64,000 bases of DNA from Chryseobacterium soli (GTDB taxonomy: Bacteria > Bacteroidota > Bacteroidia > Flavobacteriales > Weeksellaceae), in contig NZ_JPRH01000007.1 in assembly GCF_000737705.1 (NCBI RefSeq), positions 147,208-211,207 on the forward strand, in the 5' to 3' direction. Position numbers and translations under genes: made by a program. The notes below the pieces were generated by a model. That model made no database searches. It had not been told where the DNA came from and saw only the letters and a program-made list of their open reading frames with translations. Every line of letters begins with the position of its first letter. The stretch's first letter is position 1. Shown one piece after another: positions 18,256 through 27,407 of the stretch.

Positions 18256-18299
18256 AAGTTTGACGTCTGATATCTGAAATCTCATATCTGACATCTATT
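18256..18299. repeat. Low-complexity TCTGATATCTGA-type repeat
   Basis: The stretch alternates GTCTGATATCTGAAATCTCA and TATCTGACATCT. Similar text appears at 57130-57215, and shorter at 26276-26290. It looks like a decayed dispersed intergenic repeat with no coding content. Confidence 0.5.
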
Positions 18300-18326
18300 A
18301 ATAAAAAAACGAAAAGACTAAAAAAT

Positions 18327-19391
18327 ATGGAAAATATTCAGATTTCAGAATATGGAACCACAGACAAAGAGGAAAATGTCAAAAAATACACCCTCACGAA
18401 TAAAAATGGAATGACCGCTGAAATCATCAACTATGGAGCGATTGTCACTTCATTAACCGCTCCGGATAAAAATGGGAACTATGAAGATGTAGTGTTGGGC
18501 TTTGTAGAACCGCAGGATTATTTTAACCAAAATTCATATTTCTACGGAGCTATTATTGGGAGATTTGCGAACAGGATTGCAAATGCTGCCTTTCAACTGG
18601 AAGGCAAAAACTATCATCTGACAGAAAATAATGCACCCAATCATCTTCATGGTGGAAAAGAAGGGTTTTTTAACAAGGTTTGGATTGCTGAAGTGCTTGC
18701 AGAGACTGAAATCCCCACCTTACAATTAACTTATGAAAGTCCTGATGGAGAAGAAGGGTATCCGGGAACAGTTATAGCGAAGGTTTTTTACAGTCTGACC
18801 GACGATAATGAGCTTATTATTTCTTATGAAGCGGTAACTGACCGCGCTACCATTATCAATCTGACGCATCATTCCTATTTCAATCTTTCCGGCCGGTTTA
18901 CAGAGTCCATTACTGATCATGAACTACAGTTGGAAGCAGATCAGTTTATTCCTATTGATACCTTTTCGATTCCCGAAGGAAGATTTCAGGATGTTGAAGG
19001 CAGCCCTTTTGATTTCAGGATTTCCAAACTCTTAGGAAAAGATATCGATACCGAAAATGAGCAGCTAAAGAGAGCTAATGGATATGATCATTGCTTTGTC
19101 CTTACAGGAAGCGGGATGAGACGGACCGGAACATTGTATCACCCGGAAAGTGGGAGGAAAATGGAAGTTTTTACTGATCAGCCCGGTATACAGGTCTATA
19201 CCGGAAATTTTTTAGATGGAAAACATACTACAAAAACAGGAGGTAAAAATATGGTAAGAACAGGAATTTGTTTAGAAACGCAACATTATCCCGATGCTCC
19301 CAATCAGATTAATTTTCCTTCTGTAAAGCTTTTTCCGGGAGAAAAATATCAGACAAAAACGATCTATAAATTTTCAGTAGAGGAAAAGTAA
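18327..19391 (+). CDS. galM: Aldose 1-epimerase (mutarotase)
   Basis: The 354-residue cytosolic GalM-type enzyme interconverts alpha and beta anomers of aldoses, here most plausibly xylose or glucuronate released by the locus. Family signatures are present: GRFANRIANA, NHLHGGKEGF, the catalytic-His segment THHSYFNLSG and the catalytic-Glu segment CLETQHYPDAPN. No signal peptide is visible, unlike some Bacteroidota paralogues that are lipoproteins. It stands alone between a repeat-filled spacer and a 567-base gap, so it may have its own promoter, although no clear TAnnTTTG box is seen. Confidence 0.92.
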   Translation: MENIQISEYGTTDKEENVKKYTLTNKNGMTAEIINYGAIVTSLTAPDKNGNYEDVVLGFVEPQDYFNQNSYFYGAIIGRFANRIANAAFQLEGKNYHLTENNAPNHLHGGKEGFFNKVWIAEVLAETEIPTLQLTYESPDGEEGYPGTVIAKVFYSLTDDNELIISYEAVTDRATIINLTHHSYFNLSGRFTESITDHELQLEADQFIPIDTFSIPEGRFQDVEGSPFDFRISKLLGKDIDTENEQLKRANGYDHCFVLTGSGMRRTGTLYHPESGRKMEVFTDQPGIQVYTGNFLDGKHTTKTGGKNMVRTGICLETQHYPDAPNQINFPSVKLFPGEKYQTKTIYKFSVEEK

Positions 19392-19958
19392 AGTCTGGCT
19401 TTTGAATATTTAATAAAAGGATTTCATTAATAAACGATGTTGGATCTCATTTCAGGCAATATAATCAGGTAAATGTTTATGTTTTATGTAGAAAATCACT
19501 GAAAATAAAATGAATTTAATGTTAAATATATGTTAAAATTTATTAATGTAACATATTTGATTTTAAAAATAAACAACAGGATAGTTATTGTCGAAAATAT
19601 GATAAGTCCCGTGTTGAAAGTGTAAAGAATCGGTCCGGAATATTTTTATACTGTATGCTGAGGTTTGTGCAGTACCCGGAAATAAAAAAGACTCCATTTT
19701 TATAATCGTACAATCTATGATAAGGGTGTTGTTTTTTTCTAAGAAATACTAAAGTTTTACGGCTCACTTTGACAAACGGAAAGCTTGTACTCACAGGATT
19801 CCTTTGCTATATAGATTCTTTCTTTTATTTTTAAAAACCATCACAAATATATTGACAGGTTAATACAATCTATGGTGAGAATATTTTAAAACAGTACATA
19901 ATATACCATTTGTGTTATCAATAATACAATACAGATAAACTAAAAAATCAATCAATTG
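19392..19958. other. 567-bp spacer before the second half of the xylan locus
   Basis: No credible gene is present; a 69-codon minus frame at 19585-19794 lacks any recognisable feature. The spacer holds an inverted repeat ATATGTTA (19528-19535) / TAACATAT (19549-19556) followed by the near-consensus box CATATTTG (19552-19559), and another near-match TACCATTTG around 19906-19914. These suggest a second, regulated promoter for the GH35-to-GH67 segment. Function is inferred. Confidence 0.4.
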
Positions 19959-21674
19959 ATGATGACGATACATAAAGCGTTGGTTCTTTCAGGGATGGCC
20001 CTTTCGTTCTGTTTACAGGCGCAGGAAAATATTCCTCATTTGCAGAAAAAAGGTACGGCAACCCAGCTTGTCGTAGAGCAGAAGCCAGTTCTTATCATAG
20101 GCGGTGAGTTGGGAAATTCTTCCGCATCTTCCGCTCATGATATTGAAACCCATTTTCCAAAACTTCAACAGATGGGATTGAACACCGTTTTAGTGCCTGC
20201 CTATTGGGATATGATAGAACCCGAAGAAGGGAAATTCGATTTTAGTTTACTTGATACAACCATTGATCAGGCCAGGAAAAATGATCTTAAAATCGTTTTC
20301 TTATGGTTTGGTGCTTGGAAAAACTCAATGAGCTGCTACGCTCCGTTGTGGTTTAAAAAAGACTATAAAAAATATCCCAGAGCCTATTCCAAAGCCGGAA
20401 AACCTATGGAAATAGCAAGCTCTTTCTCACAAAACGTTCTGAATGCTGATCAGAAAGCCTTCGCTGAAGTAATGAAACATATTGCTTCCGTTGATTCCAA
20501 ACAGGGAACAGTCATTATGATGCAGGTAGAAAACGAAATCGGAATGCTGGAAGGTGCCCGTGACTATTCTAAAGAAGCCAATACAGCTTTCAATGCTCAG
20601 GTTCCTGAAACACTGATCAAATTTTTAATTAACAATAAAAAAGAACTTCATTCCTCCCTGTCAGAAAAATGGGGGAAACAAGGGTTTAAAACCAAAGGAA
20701 ACTGGCAGGAAATATTTGGAAATGATCTGTATACCGATGAACTTTTCACGGCCTGGTCATATGCCCAGTATGTAGAAAAACTGGCTAAAACATCCAAATC
20801 CATTTATCATATTCCATTATATGTAAATGCCGCTATGAACAGCCGAAACAGACAGCCTGGAGAATATCCTGCGGGCGGTCCGCTGGCTCACCTGATTGAT
20901 ATCTGGCACGCAGCGGCACCCAGCATAGATATGCTTTCTCCCGATTTATATGACGGAAATTTTGCTGATTGGGTATCCAAGTACAGGCTCCATAACAATC
21001 CGCTTTTTGTACCGGAAGTGAAAATGACGGCTAACAACGGTGTGCAGGCTTTTTATGCTTTCGGGGAACATGATGCCATTGGATACAGTCCGTTTTCCAT
21101 AGAAAATAATTCCGAAGCAGGGAGCAAAAGACTCGCAGAAGCCTATTCAAAATTGAAACAGCTGATTCCGGTTCTTACAAAATACCAGGGGCAGGGATGG
21201 TCAAAAGGACTGTTATTCGATCAGACCAATTCAGAGCGCAAGATCAGTTTTGATGACCTGACGATTACAGCTAGACATTTTTTCAGTCTTCCATGGGATC
21301 CAAGAGCAAAAGACGGAAGTGTGTGGCCTGAAGGAGGCGGAATTATTCTCCGGTTAGCTAAAGACGAATACCTTATTGCCGGAAGTGGGATGGTGGTGGA
21401 GTTTGAAAAACTCAATGAAAAAAAAGAAATTCAGGCTAAAGATTTGGGAGAAGACGGTTTTGCAGCGCAGGGTGGAAAAATACAGACTCAAAATCAATGG
21501 ACAGGCGGAAAGAGGGTGGGAATTGGTCCGGTGGATGAGATCAGGATTGATGAAAATGGAAATTTCATTCCTATAAGAAGGCTGAATGGTGACCAGACCC
21601 ATCAGGGAAGACACATACGGATCGGTGTTGATGAATTTGCGATTCTTCACGTCAGATTATATGAATATCAATAG
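19959..21674 (+). CDS. Exported GH35-like glycoside hydrolase with C-terminal DUF5597-type domain
   Basis: The 571-residue protein has a signal peptide ending near CLQAQ (22) and a GH35-type TIM barrel. The acid/base Glu lies in QVENEIG (E193) and the probable nucleophile in FVPEVK (E353). The C-terminal beta region (about 430-571) resembles the DUF5597 domain attached to Bacteroidota GH35 proteins. GH35 enzymes are mainly exo-beta-galactosidases. In this locus it may remove galactose from complex xylan side chains, or have a different specificity. ATG 19959 and 19962 are equally good; a TTG at 19956 is unnecessary. Confidence 0.8.
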   Translation: MMTIHKALVLSGMALSFCLQAQENIPHLQKKGTATQLVVEQKPVLIIGGELGNSSASSAHDIETHFPKLQQMGLNTVLVPAYWDMIEPEEGKFDFSLLDTTIDQARKNDLKIVFLWFGAWKNSMSCYAPLWFKKDYKKYPRAYSKAGKPMEIASSFSQNVLNADQKAFAEVMKHIASVDSKQGTVIMMQVENEIGMLEGARDYSKEANTAFNAQVPETLIKFLINNKKELHSSLSEKWGKQGFKTKGNWQEIFGNDLYTDELFTAWSYAQYVEKLAKTSKSIYHIPLYVNAAMNSRNRQPGEYPAGGPLAHLIDIWHAAAPSIDMLSPDLYDGNFADWVSKYRLHNNPLFVPEVKMTANNGVQAFYAFGEHDAIGYSPFSIENNSEAGSKRLAEAYSKLKQLIPVLTKYQGQGWSKGLLFDQTNSERKISFDDLTITARHFFSLPWDPRAKDGSVWPEGGGIILRLAKDEYLIAGSGMVVEFEKLNEKKEIQAKDLGEDGFAAQGGKIQTQNQWTGGKRVGIGPVDEIRIDENGNFIPIRRLNGDQTHQGRHIRIGVDEFAILHVRLYEYQ

Positions 21675-21730
21675 TCTATATGAGCTTGCTGAAAATTTCT
21701 ATTAATAATATTTCACACAAATTTATAACA

Positions 21731-23647
21731 ATGAATACCTGTAACGTTTTAAAAATATTGATCCTGTTTACTGCTTTTTGGGTGACCGATACGGTAAATG
21801 CTAAAGTGAAACTTCCGGCTTTGGTTTCAGATGGAATGGTATTGCAAAGAGATCAGGACATAAAAATATGGGGCAAAGCGGATGCGGGGGAAAAAGTGAA
21901 TATAACTTTTCAGAATAAAAAATACAGCACCACAGCCAATGCAACAGGAAACTGGAATGTAATGCTTCCAAAAATGAAAGCAGGAGGCCCTTTTACCATG
22001 ACTGTGAATGAAATAACATTGCATAATATCATGATTGGTGAAGTATGGCTGGCATCAGGACAATCCAATATGGAGCTTCCGATGCGGAGGGTAAAACCTT
22101 TGTACCAGCAGGAAATTCAAAACGCGAATACTCAGAACATCCGTTTTTTTACCGTTCCTCAAAAATACAATTTCAAATCGCCACAGGAAGATCTGGATGG
22201 CGGAGTATGGGAAACAACCAATCAGCAGACTATTTTAAATTTCTCTGCGGTGGCCTATTTTTTTGCCAAAGCGATACACGAAAAAATGAATGTTCCGGTG
22301 GGAATTATCAATGCAAGTTTAGGCGGTTCACTCGTTCAGGCGTGGATGGGTGAAAATTCCCTGAAAAAATATCCGGAATATCTTTCCGAAGCCAAAAAAT
22401 GGCAGAACGATCAACTCATACAAACCACAGAATCTTCTGAACAGGCGCTAAGCAAAGCCTGGTATTCGGAACTGGATAAGAATGACAAAGGAGTGAATGA
22501 ACATTGGGAACAATCTCAATGGAATGATTCCGGATGGAGTACTATGAATATTCCGGGCTCCTGGGAAGATAAAGAAGGGGCTTTTGAAGGGTCGGTTTGG
22601 TTCCGGAAAGAAATAGCACTTCCCAAAGGAGCAGGAAATAAAGCTGCTTTTCTGAATCTGGGAAGAATAAAAGATGCTGATATCACCTATATCAACGGGA
22701 TAAAAGTAGGAAATGTAACCTATGAATATCCGCCCCGCTGGTATGATATTCCGGCAGGCGTATTAAAAGAAGGGAAAAACATCATTACGGTACGCGTACT
22801 CAACGGGAGTGGAAAAGGCGAGTTTATTAAAGGCAAACCTTATGAACTGCACGTTGGAGATCAGAAAATAGATCTGAAAGGCCAATGGAAATACAACATA
22901 GGGTACAAAATGAATGGAAATGCTCCCGGGCAGACTTTCATCCGCTGGAAACCAACAGGATTGTATAATGCGATGATTCATCCGCTTACAGGATATGAGA
23001 TGAAAGGAGTGATCTGGTATCAGGGAGAAAGCAATACCGGAAAATCCAGTGAATATGCAGATCTGCTTTCTACCATGATTAACGACTGGCGTTCCCGGTG
23101 GAATCAGAAAAATCTTCCTTTTCTCATCGTACAGCTTGCGAATTTTATGGAAGCGAAATCCCAGACCGTGGAAAGCGGTTGGGCAGAGCTGCGGGAACAG
23201 CAGCGTAAAGTTTCCCTTACCGTTCCCAATACCGGGCTTGCCGTAGCTATTGATGCCGGAGAATGGAACGATATCCATCCTTTACACAAGAAAACAATTG
23301 GTGACAGGCTTGCTCTTCAGGCACTGAAAATCGCCTATAAAGAAAATATCATGGCAGACGGTCCGGTGTATGAATCATTCAAAAAAGAAGGAAATACGAT
23401 CATTCTTTCGTTTAAAAAAGGAACTGATGACTTTTCTCCGGTTTCCTCACTGAAAGGATTTGCCCTTAAAAATGAAAACGGAAATTTTGTATGGGCCAAT
23501 GCAAAAATAGAAGGAAATAAAATCGTTGTCTGGAGCGACGCCGTTAAAAATCCGGCCGCCGTAAGATATGCCTGGGCAGATAATCCGGATCAGGCCAACC
23601 TGAAAAATAAAAACGGGCTTCCTGCTTCTCCTTTTACTACAGAATAA
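21731..23647 (+). CDS. Exported carbohydrate acetylesterase (sialate O-acetylesterase-like, CE20-type)
   Basis: The 638-residue SGNH-type esterase has a signal peptide (1-24). The nucleophile lies in LASGQSNMELP (S112), with a later YQGESNTG block and the Asp-His pair in WNDIHPLHKK. A beta-sandwich (about residues 255-400, with SVWFRKEI) is inserted in the catalytic domain, the layout of sialate O-acetylesterase-like and CE20 xylan acetylesterases. Here it most likely removes acetyl groups from xylan. I use ATG 21731 because it gives a clean signal peptide; ATG 21680 adds 17 residues of no apparent use. Confidence 0.85.
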   Translation: MNTCNVLKILILFTAFWVTDTVNAKVKLPALVSDGMVLQRDQDIKIWGKADAGEKVNITFQNKKYSTTANATGNWNVMLPKMKAGGPFTMTVNEITLHNIMIGEVWLASGQSNMELPMRRVKPLYQQEIQNANTQNIRFFTVPQKYNFKSPQEDLDGGVWETTNQQTILNFSAVAYFFAKAIHEKMNVPVGIINASLGGSLVQAWMGENSLKKYPEYLSEAKKWQNDQLIQTTESSEQALSKAWYSELDKNDKGVNEHWEQSQWNDSGWSTMNIPGSWEDKEGAFEGSVWFRKEIALPKGAGNKAAFLNLGRIKDADITYINGIKVGNVTYEYPPRWYDIPAGVLKEGKNIITVRVLNGSGKGEFIKGKPYELHVGDQKIDLKGQWKYNIGYKMNGNAPGQTFIRWKPTGLYNAMIHPLTGYEMKGVIWYQGESNTGKSSEYADLLSTMINDWRSRWNQKNLPFLIVQLANFMEAKSQTVESGWAELREQQRKVSLTVPNTGLAVAIDAGEWNDIHPLHKKTIGDRLALQALKIAYKENIMADGPVYESFKKEGNTIILSFKKGTDDFSPVSSLKGFALKNENGNFVWANAKIEGNKIVVWSDAVKNPAAVRYAWADNPDQANLKNKNGLPASPFTTE

Positions 23648-23691
23648 AAAACATAAAATATCCATTATCCTATCTGAAATTACAACTACTT

Positions 23692-25137
23692 ATGAATAAT
23701 CAATCTCAAAAAATATCGGTCCTTGAAAAAATCGGCTACAGCTTAGGCGATCTGGCGGCCAACTTAGTATTCCAGACTCTGGTGACCTATCTGGCGTATT
23801 TTTACACAGATATTTACGGATTAAAAGCTAAGGATGCCTCGGTTATTACCTTAATCGTAGGACTGGTTGCCGGTTTTGGGTTCAATCCGTTGATTGGTGC
23901 CCTGGCAGACCGTACCGTTACAAAATGGGGGAAATTCCGTCCATGGATTCTGTTTACGGCCGTTCCGTTGGGAATTGCTGCCTTGCTGGCTTTCAGTACC
24001 CCGGATTTTTCTTATAAAGGAAAGATGGTGTATGCTGCCGTGACCTACACGTTACTGTTATTATTATATTCTTCCAACAACCTTCCTTATTCAGCTTTGA
24101 GCGGAGTCATTACCGGGGATATGAGTGAAAGAAACAGTATATCTTCCTACCGTTTCGTAGCAGTGATGTTTGCTCAGTTTTTTGTGCAGGTTTTCATGCT
24201 TCCGATTATTTTATCAGTGGGTAATGGAGATAAAGCAGTGGGAATTGAAGAAGTAATGACCTGGCTGGCCATTATCGGTTCTGTGATGCTTTTAATCACG
24301 TTTTTTACAACGAAAGAAAGAGTTATTCCTAAGCCGGAGCAAAAATCTAGTGTAAAAGAAGATGTAAAAGATCTGTTTCAGAATAAGCCGTGGGTCATTA
24401 TGCTGACGGTAACAGCGTTAATATTCATTACATTGGCCATGAAAGGAGGTTCCTATGTCTATTATTTTAATAATTATGTAGATGAAGCAGCATTGAAAAG
24501 CTTCATTGCCCCAATTACCCATTTCTTTGATTCCATTGGGATGAACTTTTTTGGCGAGAATGTGAAGTCTGCAGGATTTGGACTCTTTAATGCCGGTGGA
24601 ATTATCATGATGATTGTAGGAATTACATTTTCAAAGAAGTTTGCCGACCGTTACGGAAAAAGAGATGTATTTGTCCTGTCACTTTTTATCTCAACCTTAT
24701 TTATTGTAGTCTTTATTTTTTACCCGCCAAAATCAGTTGAACTGATGTTTTTATCACAGATCTGCCACGGCTTTTTCTATGGAATAAGCACGCCCATACT
24801 TTGGGCTATGATTGCTGATGTGGCCGACTATTCGGAATGGAAAAATAACCGGAGAGCCACAGCCATTATTTTTTCTGCCATGATGGTAGGATTAAAAGTG
24901 GGATTAAGCATCGGAAGTTCGCTGGTGGCTATGATCATCGGTAAATACGGGTATATTTCAACCGAAGGCGCCCAACAGGTCATTCAACCGGAAACCGTAG
25001 CAGAAGGAGCCAGAATGCTGGTCAGCATATTTCCTGCGATTCCGTTTTTTATCGCATGCGGACTGCTTTTCCTATATAAAATTAATAAGAAAATGGAAGT
25101 GCAGATTGAAAAAGATCTGGCAGAAAGAAGAAAATAA
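23692..25137 (+). CDS. GPH-family sugar:cation symporter (XynT/MelB-like)
   Basis: The 481-residue inner-membrane protein has about 12 hydrophobic segments and the glycoside-pentoside-hexuronide signatures: [14 protein letters not shown] at the start, [20 protein letters not shown] (about 75-94) and [17 protein letters not shown] near residue 373. Members import disaccharides and xylo-oligosaccharides with H+ or Na+. It is followed by the xylanase gene and a cytosolic xylosidase, so import of xylobiose or short xylo-oligomers fits. Confidence 0.88.
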   Translation: MNNQSQKISVLEKIGYSLGDLAANLVFQTLVTYLAYFYTDIYGLKAKDASVITLIVGLVAGFGFNPLIGALADRTVTKWGKFRPWILFTAVPLGIAALLAFSTPDFSYKGKMVYAAVTYTLLLLLYSSNNLPYSALSGVITGDMSERNSISSYRFVAVMFAQFFVQVFMLPIILSVGNGDKAVGIEEVMTWLAIIGSVMLLITFFTTKERVIPKPEQKSSVKEDVKDLFQNKPWVIMLTVTALIFITLAMKGGSYVYYFNNYVDEAALKSFIAPITHFFDSIGMNFFGENVKSAGFGLFNAGGIIMMIVGITFSKKFADRYGKRDVFVLSLFISTLFIVVFIFYPPKSVELMFLSQICHGFFYGISTPILWAMIADVADYSEWKNNRRATAIIFSAMMVGLKVGLSIGSSLVAMIIGKYGYISTEGAQQVIQPETVAEGARMLVSIFPAIPFFIACGLLFLYKINKKMEVQIEKDLAERRK

Positions 25138-25147
25138 AAACCAATAT

Positions 25148-26263
25148 ATGAATCGTATTATCATAGCAGGCCTTATGGCTTTTGCCGTTTCCTGCACGCC
25201 AGTAAAACAGAGCACTTCCAATGTTTCATTGAAAGAAGCTTTTAATAAAAAATTCTACATCGGAACAGCCATGAATCTTCAGCAGATTCATGGAACAGAT
25301 CAGAAATCAGTAGAGATCATCAAACAACAATTCAGCTCCATTGTTGCAGAAAACTGTATGAAAAGTATGTTCCTGCAACCTGCTGAAGGAAAATTCTTTT
25401 TTGATGATGCCGATCAGTTTGTTGCTTTCGGAGAGAAAAATAAAATGTTCATTATTGGACATACCCTGGTATGGCATTCCCAAGCTCCCAAATGGTTTTT
25501 CACAGACAGCAATGGCAACAACGTAACTCCTGAAGTGCTGAAACAGAGAATGAAAAATCACATTACCACAGTTGTTTCCCGCTACAAAGGAAGAGTAAAA
25601 GGCTGGGATGTAGTGAACGAGGCTATTTTGGAAGATGGTTCGTACCGGAAATCTAAGTTTTACGAAATTTTGGGTGAAGAGTTTATTCCATTGGCATTTC
25701 AGTATGCACATGAAGCAGATCCCAATGCCGAACTCTATTACAATGATTATAATGAATGGTATCCTGGCAAAATACAGGCTGTTTCAAAAATGGTAAAAAA
25801 GCTGAAATCTCAGGGAATCCGGATTGATGGAGTAGGAATGCAGGCCCATGTCGGAATGGATGCTCCTTCTATAGATGAATATGAAAAAGCAATGGTAGCC
25901 TATGCTGAAACCGGAGTAAAAGTGAATGTGACAGAAATGGAAATCAGCGCACTTCCTTCACCATGGGGGAATTCCGCCAACATTTCAGACACAGTTGCCT
26001 ATAAAAAAGAAATGAATCCCTATACTCAGGGACTTCCTGCCAATGTACAGACCCAATGGGAAAAGCGGTATGTGGATTTCTTTAGCCTGTTTTTAAAACA
26101 TTCGGATAAAATCAGAAGAGTAACCTTATGGGGAGTTACCGATTTGCATTCCTGGAAAAATGATTTTCCAATAAAAGGAAGAACAGATTATCCCTTACTG
26201 TTTGACCGTCAAGATCAGGCAAAACCGGTGATTGAGAAGATCGTCAAATTGACAGGAGAGTAG
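25148..26263 (+). CDS. GH10 endo-beta-1,4-xylanase lipoprotein
   Basis: The 371-residue lipoprotein (lipidated Cys16 in FAVSC) cuts the xylan backbone. It has the GH10 barrel with acid/base E158 in GWDVVNEAI, nucleophile E263 in NVTEMEI and the substrate-binding segments [11 protein letters not shown] and QAHVG. No carbohydrate-binding module is visible. The lipid anchor makes a surface location likely, where it would generate oligomers for the SusCD pair. I use ATG 25148, 10 bases after the symporter stop; an upstream frame overlapping that gene would spoil the lipobox spacing. Confidence 0.94.
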   Translation: MNRIIIAGLMAFAVSCTPVKQSTSNVSLKEAFNKKFYIGTAMNLQQIHGTDQKSVEIIKQQFSSIVAENCMKSMFLQPAEGKFFFDDADQFVAFGEKNKMFIIGHTLVWHSQAPKWFFTDSNGNNVTPEVLKQRMKNHITTVVSRYKGRVKGWDVVNEAILEDGSYRKSKFYEILGEEFIPLAFQYAHEADPNAELYYNDYNEWYPGKIQAVSKMVKKLKSQGIRIDGVGMQAHVGMDAPSIDEYEKAMVAYAETGVKVNVTEMEISALPSPWGNSANISDTVAYKKEMNPYTQGLPANVQTQWEKRYVDFFSLFLKHSDKIRRVTLWGVTDLHSWKNDFPIKGRTDYPLLFDRQDQAKPVIEKIVKLTGE

Positions 26264-26391
26264 GTAAGAGAAAAGATATTAGATTTCAGACTACAAACTC
26301 AACACGCAGGCTAAACACCAAATACTAAACACTAAAAACCAACAACCAACAACTGAAAACCAACAACCAAAAAAAGATAAATTTTACGATC
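26264..26391. repeat. Low-complexity spacer with ACCAACAACC repeats
   Basis: The 128-base spacer between the xylanase and GH43 genes contains AACACCAAATACTAAACACT followed by several tandem ACCAACAACCA units up to about 26369. Such tracts are common flavobacterial intergenic filler. No promoter box is visible. Confidence 0.5.
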
Positions 26392-27360
26392 ATGAAAAAA
26401 GCAAAATATCTATTCCCGAGTGATTATATGGCAGATCCTTCCGTTCATGTATTCGAAGGTAAGCTCTATATTTATCCATCCCATGACAGAGAAAGCGGCA
26501 TTGAGGAAAATGACAACGGAGACCATTTTGATATGAATGATTACCATGTATTTTCCATTGATGACGTAGAAAACGGAGCGGTAACGGATCATGGTGTTGT
26601 CCTTTCGGTAAAGGATATTCCGTGGGCCGGGCGCCAGTTGTGGGATTGTGATGTAGCTTGTAAAAACGGGAAATATTATATGTATTATCCTTTGAAAGAT
26701 AAAAATGATATTTTCAGGATAGGAGTGGCCGTTGCCGACCAACCTTATGGTCCTTTTATTCCTGAAAAGCATCCGATGTTGGGAAGTTACAGCATTGATC
26801 CCTGTATTTTTGAAGAAGACGGGAAGCATTATATGTATTTTGGCGGAATCTGGGGCGGACAGCTTCAACGGTACCGCAACAATAAAGCACTGGAATCTGC
26901 GGTCATTCCGAATGATGATGAACCTGCAATTCCTTCCAAAGTGGCTTTGTTGAGCGATGATATGCTTGAATTTGCAGAAGAACCGAAAGATCTTATCATT
27001 CTCGATGCTGATGGAAATCCTTTGCTTCAGGGCGATGAACACCGATTTTTTGAAGCCTCCTGGATGCATAAATACAATGGAAAATACTATTTTTCTTATT
27101 CCACGGGAGATACCCATCTTTTGTGCTATGCAACGGGAGATACTCCTTACGGACCGTTTACCTATCAGGGCGTTATCCTGACTCCGGTAGTAGGCTGGAC
27201 CACCCATCACAGCATTACTGAATATAAAGGAAAATGGTATTTATTTTTCCATGACAGCGTTCCCAGCGGTGGAAAAACCTGGTTACGAAGCATGAAAATG
27301 ATTGAAATGGACTATCATCCGGACGGAACCATCAAAACCATTGACGGATTAGAAGGTTAA
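26392..27360 (+). CDS. Cytosolic GH43 beta-xylosidase (GH43_1-like)
   Basis: The 322-residue single-domain enzyme has no signal peptide and should act in the cytosol on imported xylobiose and xylo-oligosaccharides. GH43 residues are visible: the base Asp in MADPSVH (about 15), the pKa-modulating Asp in SIDPCIFEEDGKHYMYFG and the acid Glu in FFEASWMHKYNGKYYFSYS. The short, domain-free form with LWDCDVACKNGKYYMYYP is typical of subfamily 1. It follows the symporter and xylanase genes and precedes the GH67 gene. A long antisense frame inside it (26410-27210) is a shadow. Confidence 0.88.
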   Translation: MKKAKYLFPSDYMADPSVHVFEGKLYIYPSHDRESGIEENDNGDHFDMNDYHVFSIDDVENGAVTDHGVVLSVKDIPWAGRQLWDCDVACKNGKYYMYYPLKDKNDIFRIGVAVADQPYGPFIPEKHPMLGSYSIDPCIFEEDGKHYMYFGGIWGGQLQRYRNNKALESAVIPNDDEPAIPSKVALLSDDMLEFAEEPKDLIILDADGNPLLQGDEHRFFEASWMHKYNGKYYFSYSTGDTHLLCYATGDTPYGPFTYQGVILTPVVGWTTHHSITEYKGKWYLFFHDSVPSGGKTWLRSMKMIEMDYHPDGTIKTIDGLEG

Positions 27361-27407
27361 AGTCACCTATAAGGTAATTTTATTCTTCCACAAAAAATAA
27401 AAAATCT

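Noticed and set aside
1104..19556. One shared operator for the xylan locus from the three ATGTTA/TAACAT repeats (1104, 1585, 19528)
   Set aside because: Spacers between the arms are 3, 9 and 13 bases, which does not fit one dimeric protein; only the 1585 site is kept as a candidate.
19585..19794. 69-codon minus frame before the GH35-like gene
   Set aside because: No signal, domain or promoter, and it lies in a regulatory-looking spacer.
26410..27210. 266-codon antisense frame inside the cytosolic GH43 gene
   Set aside because: It is the mirror of a clear GH43 gene, has no recognisable domain and no promoter; a composition shadow.
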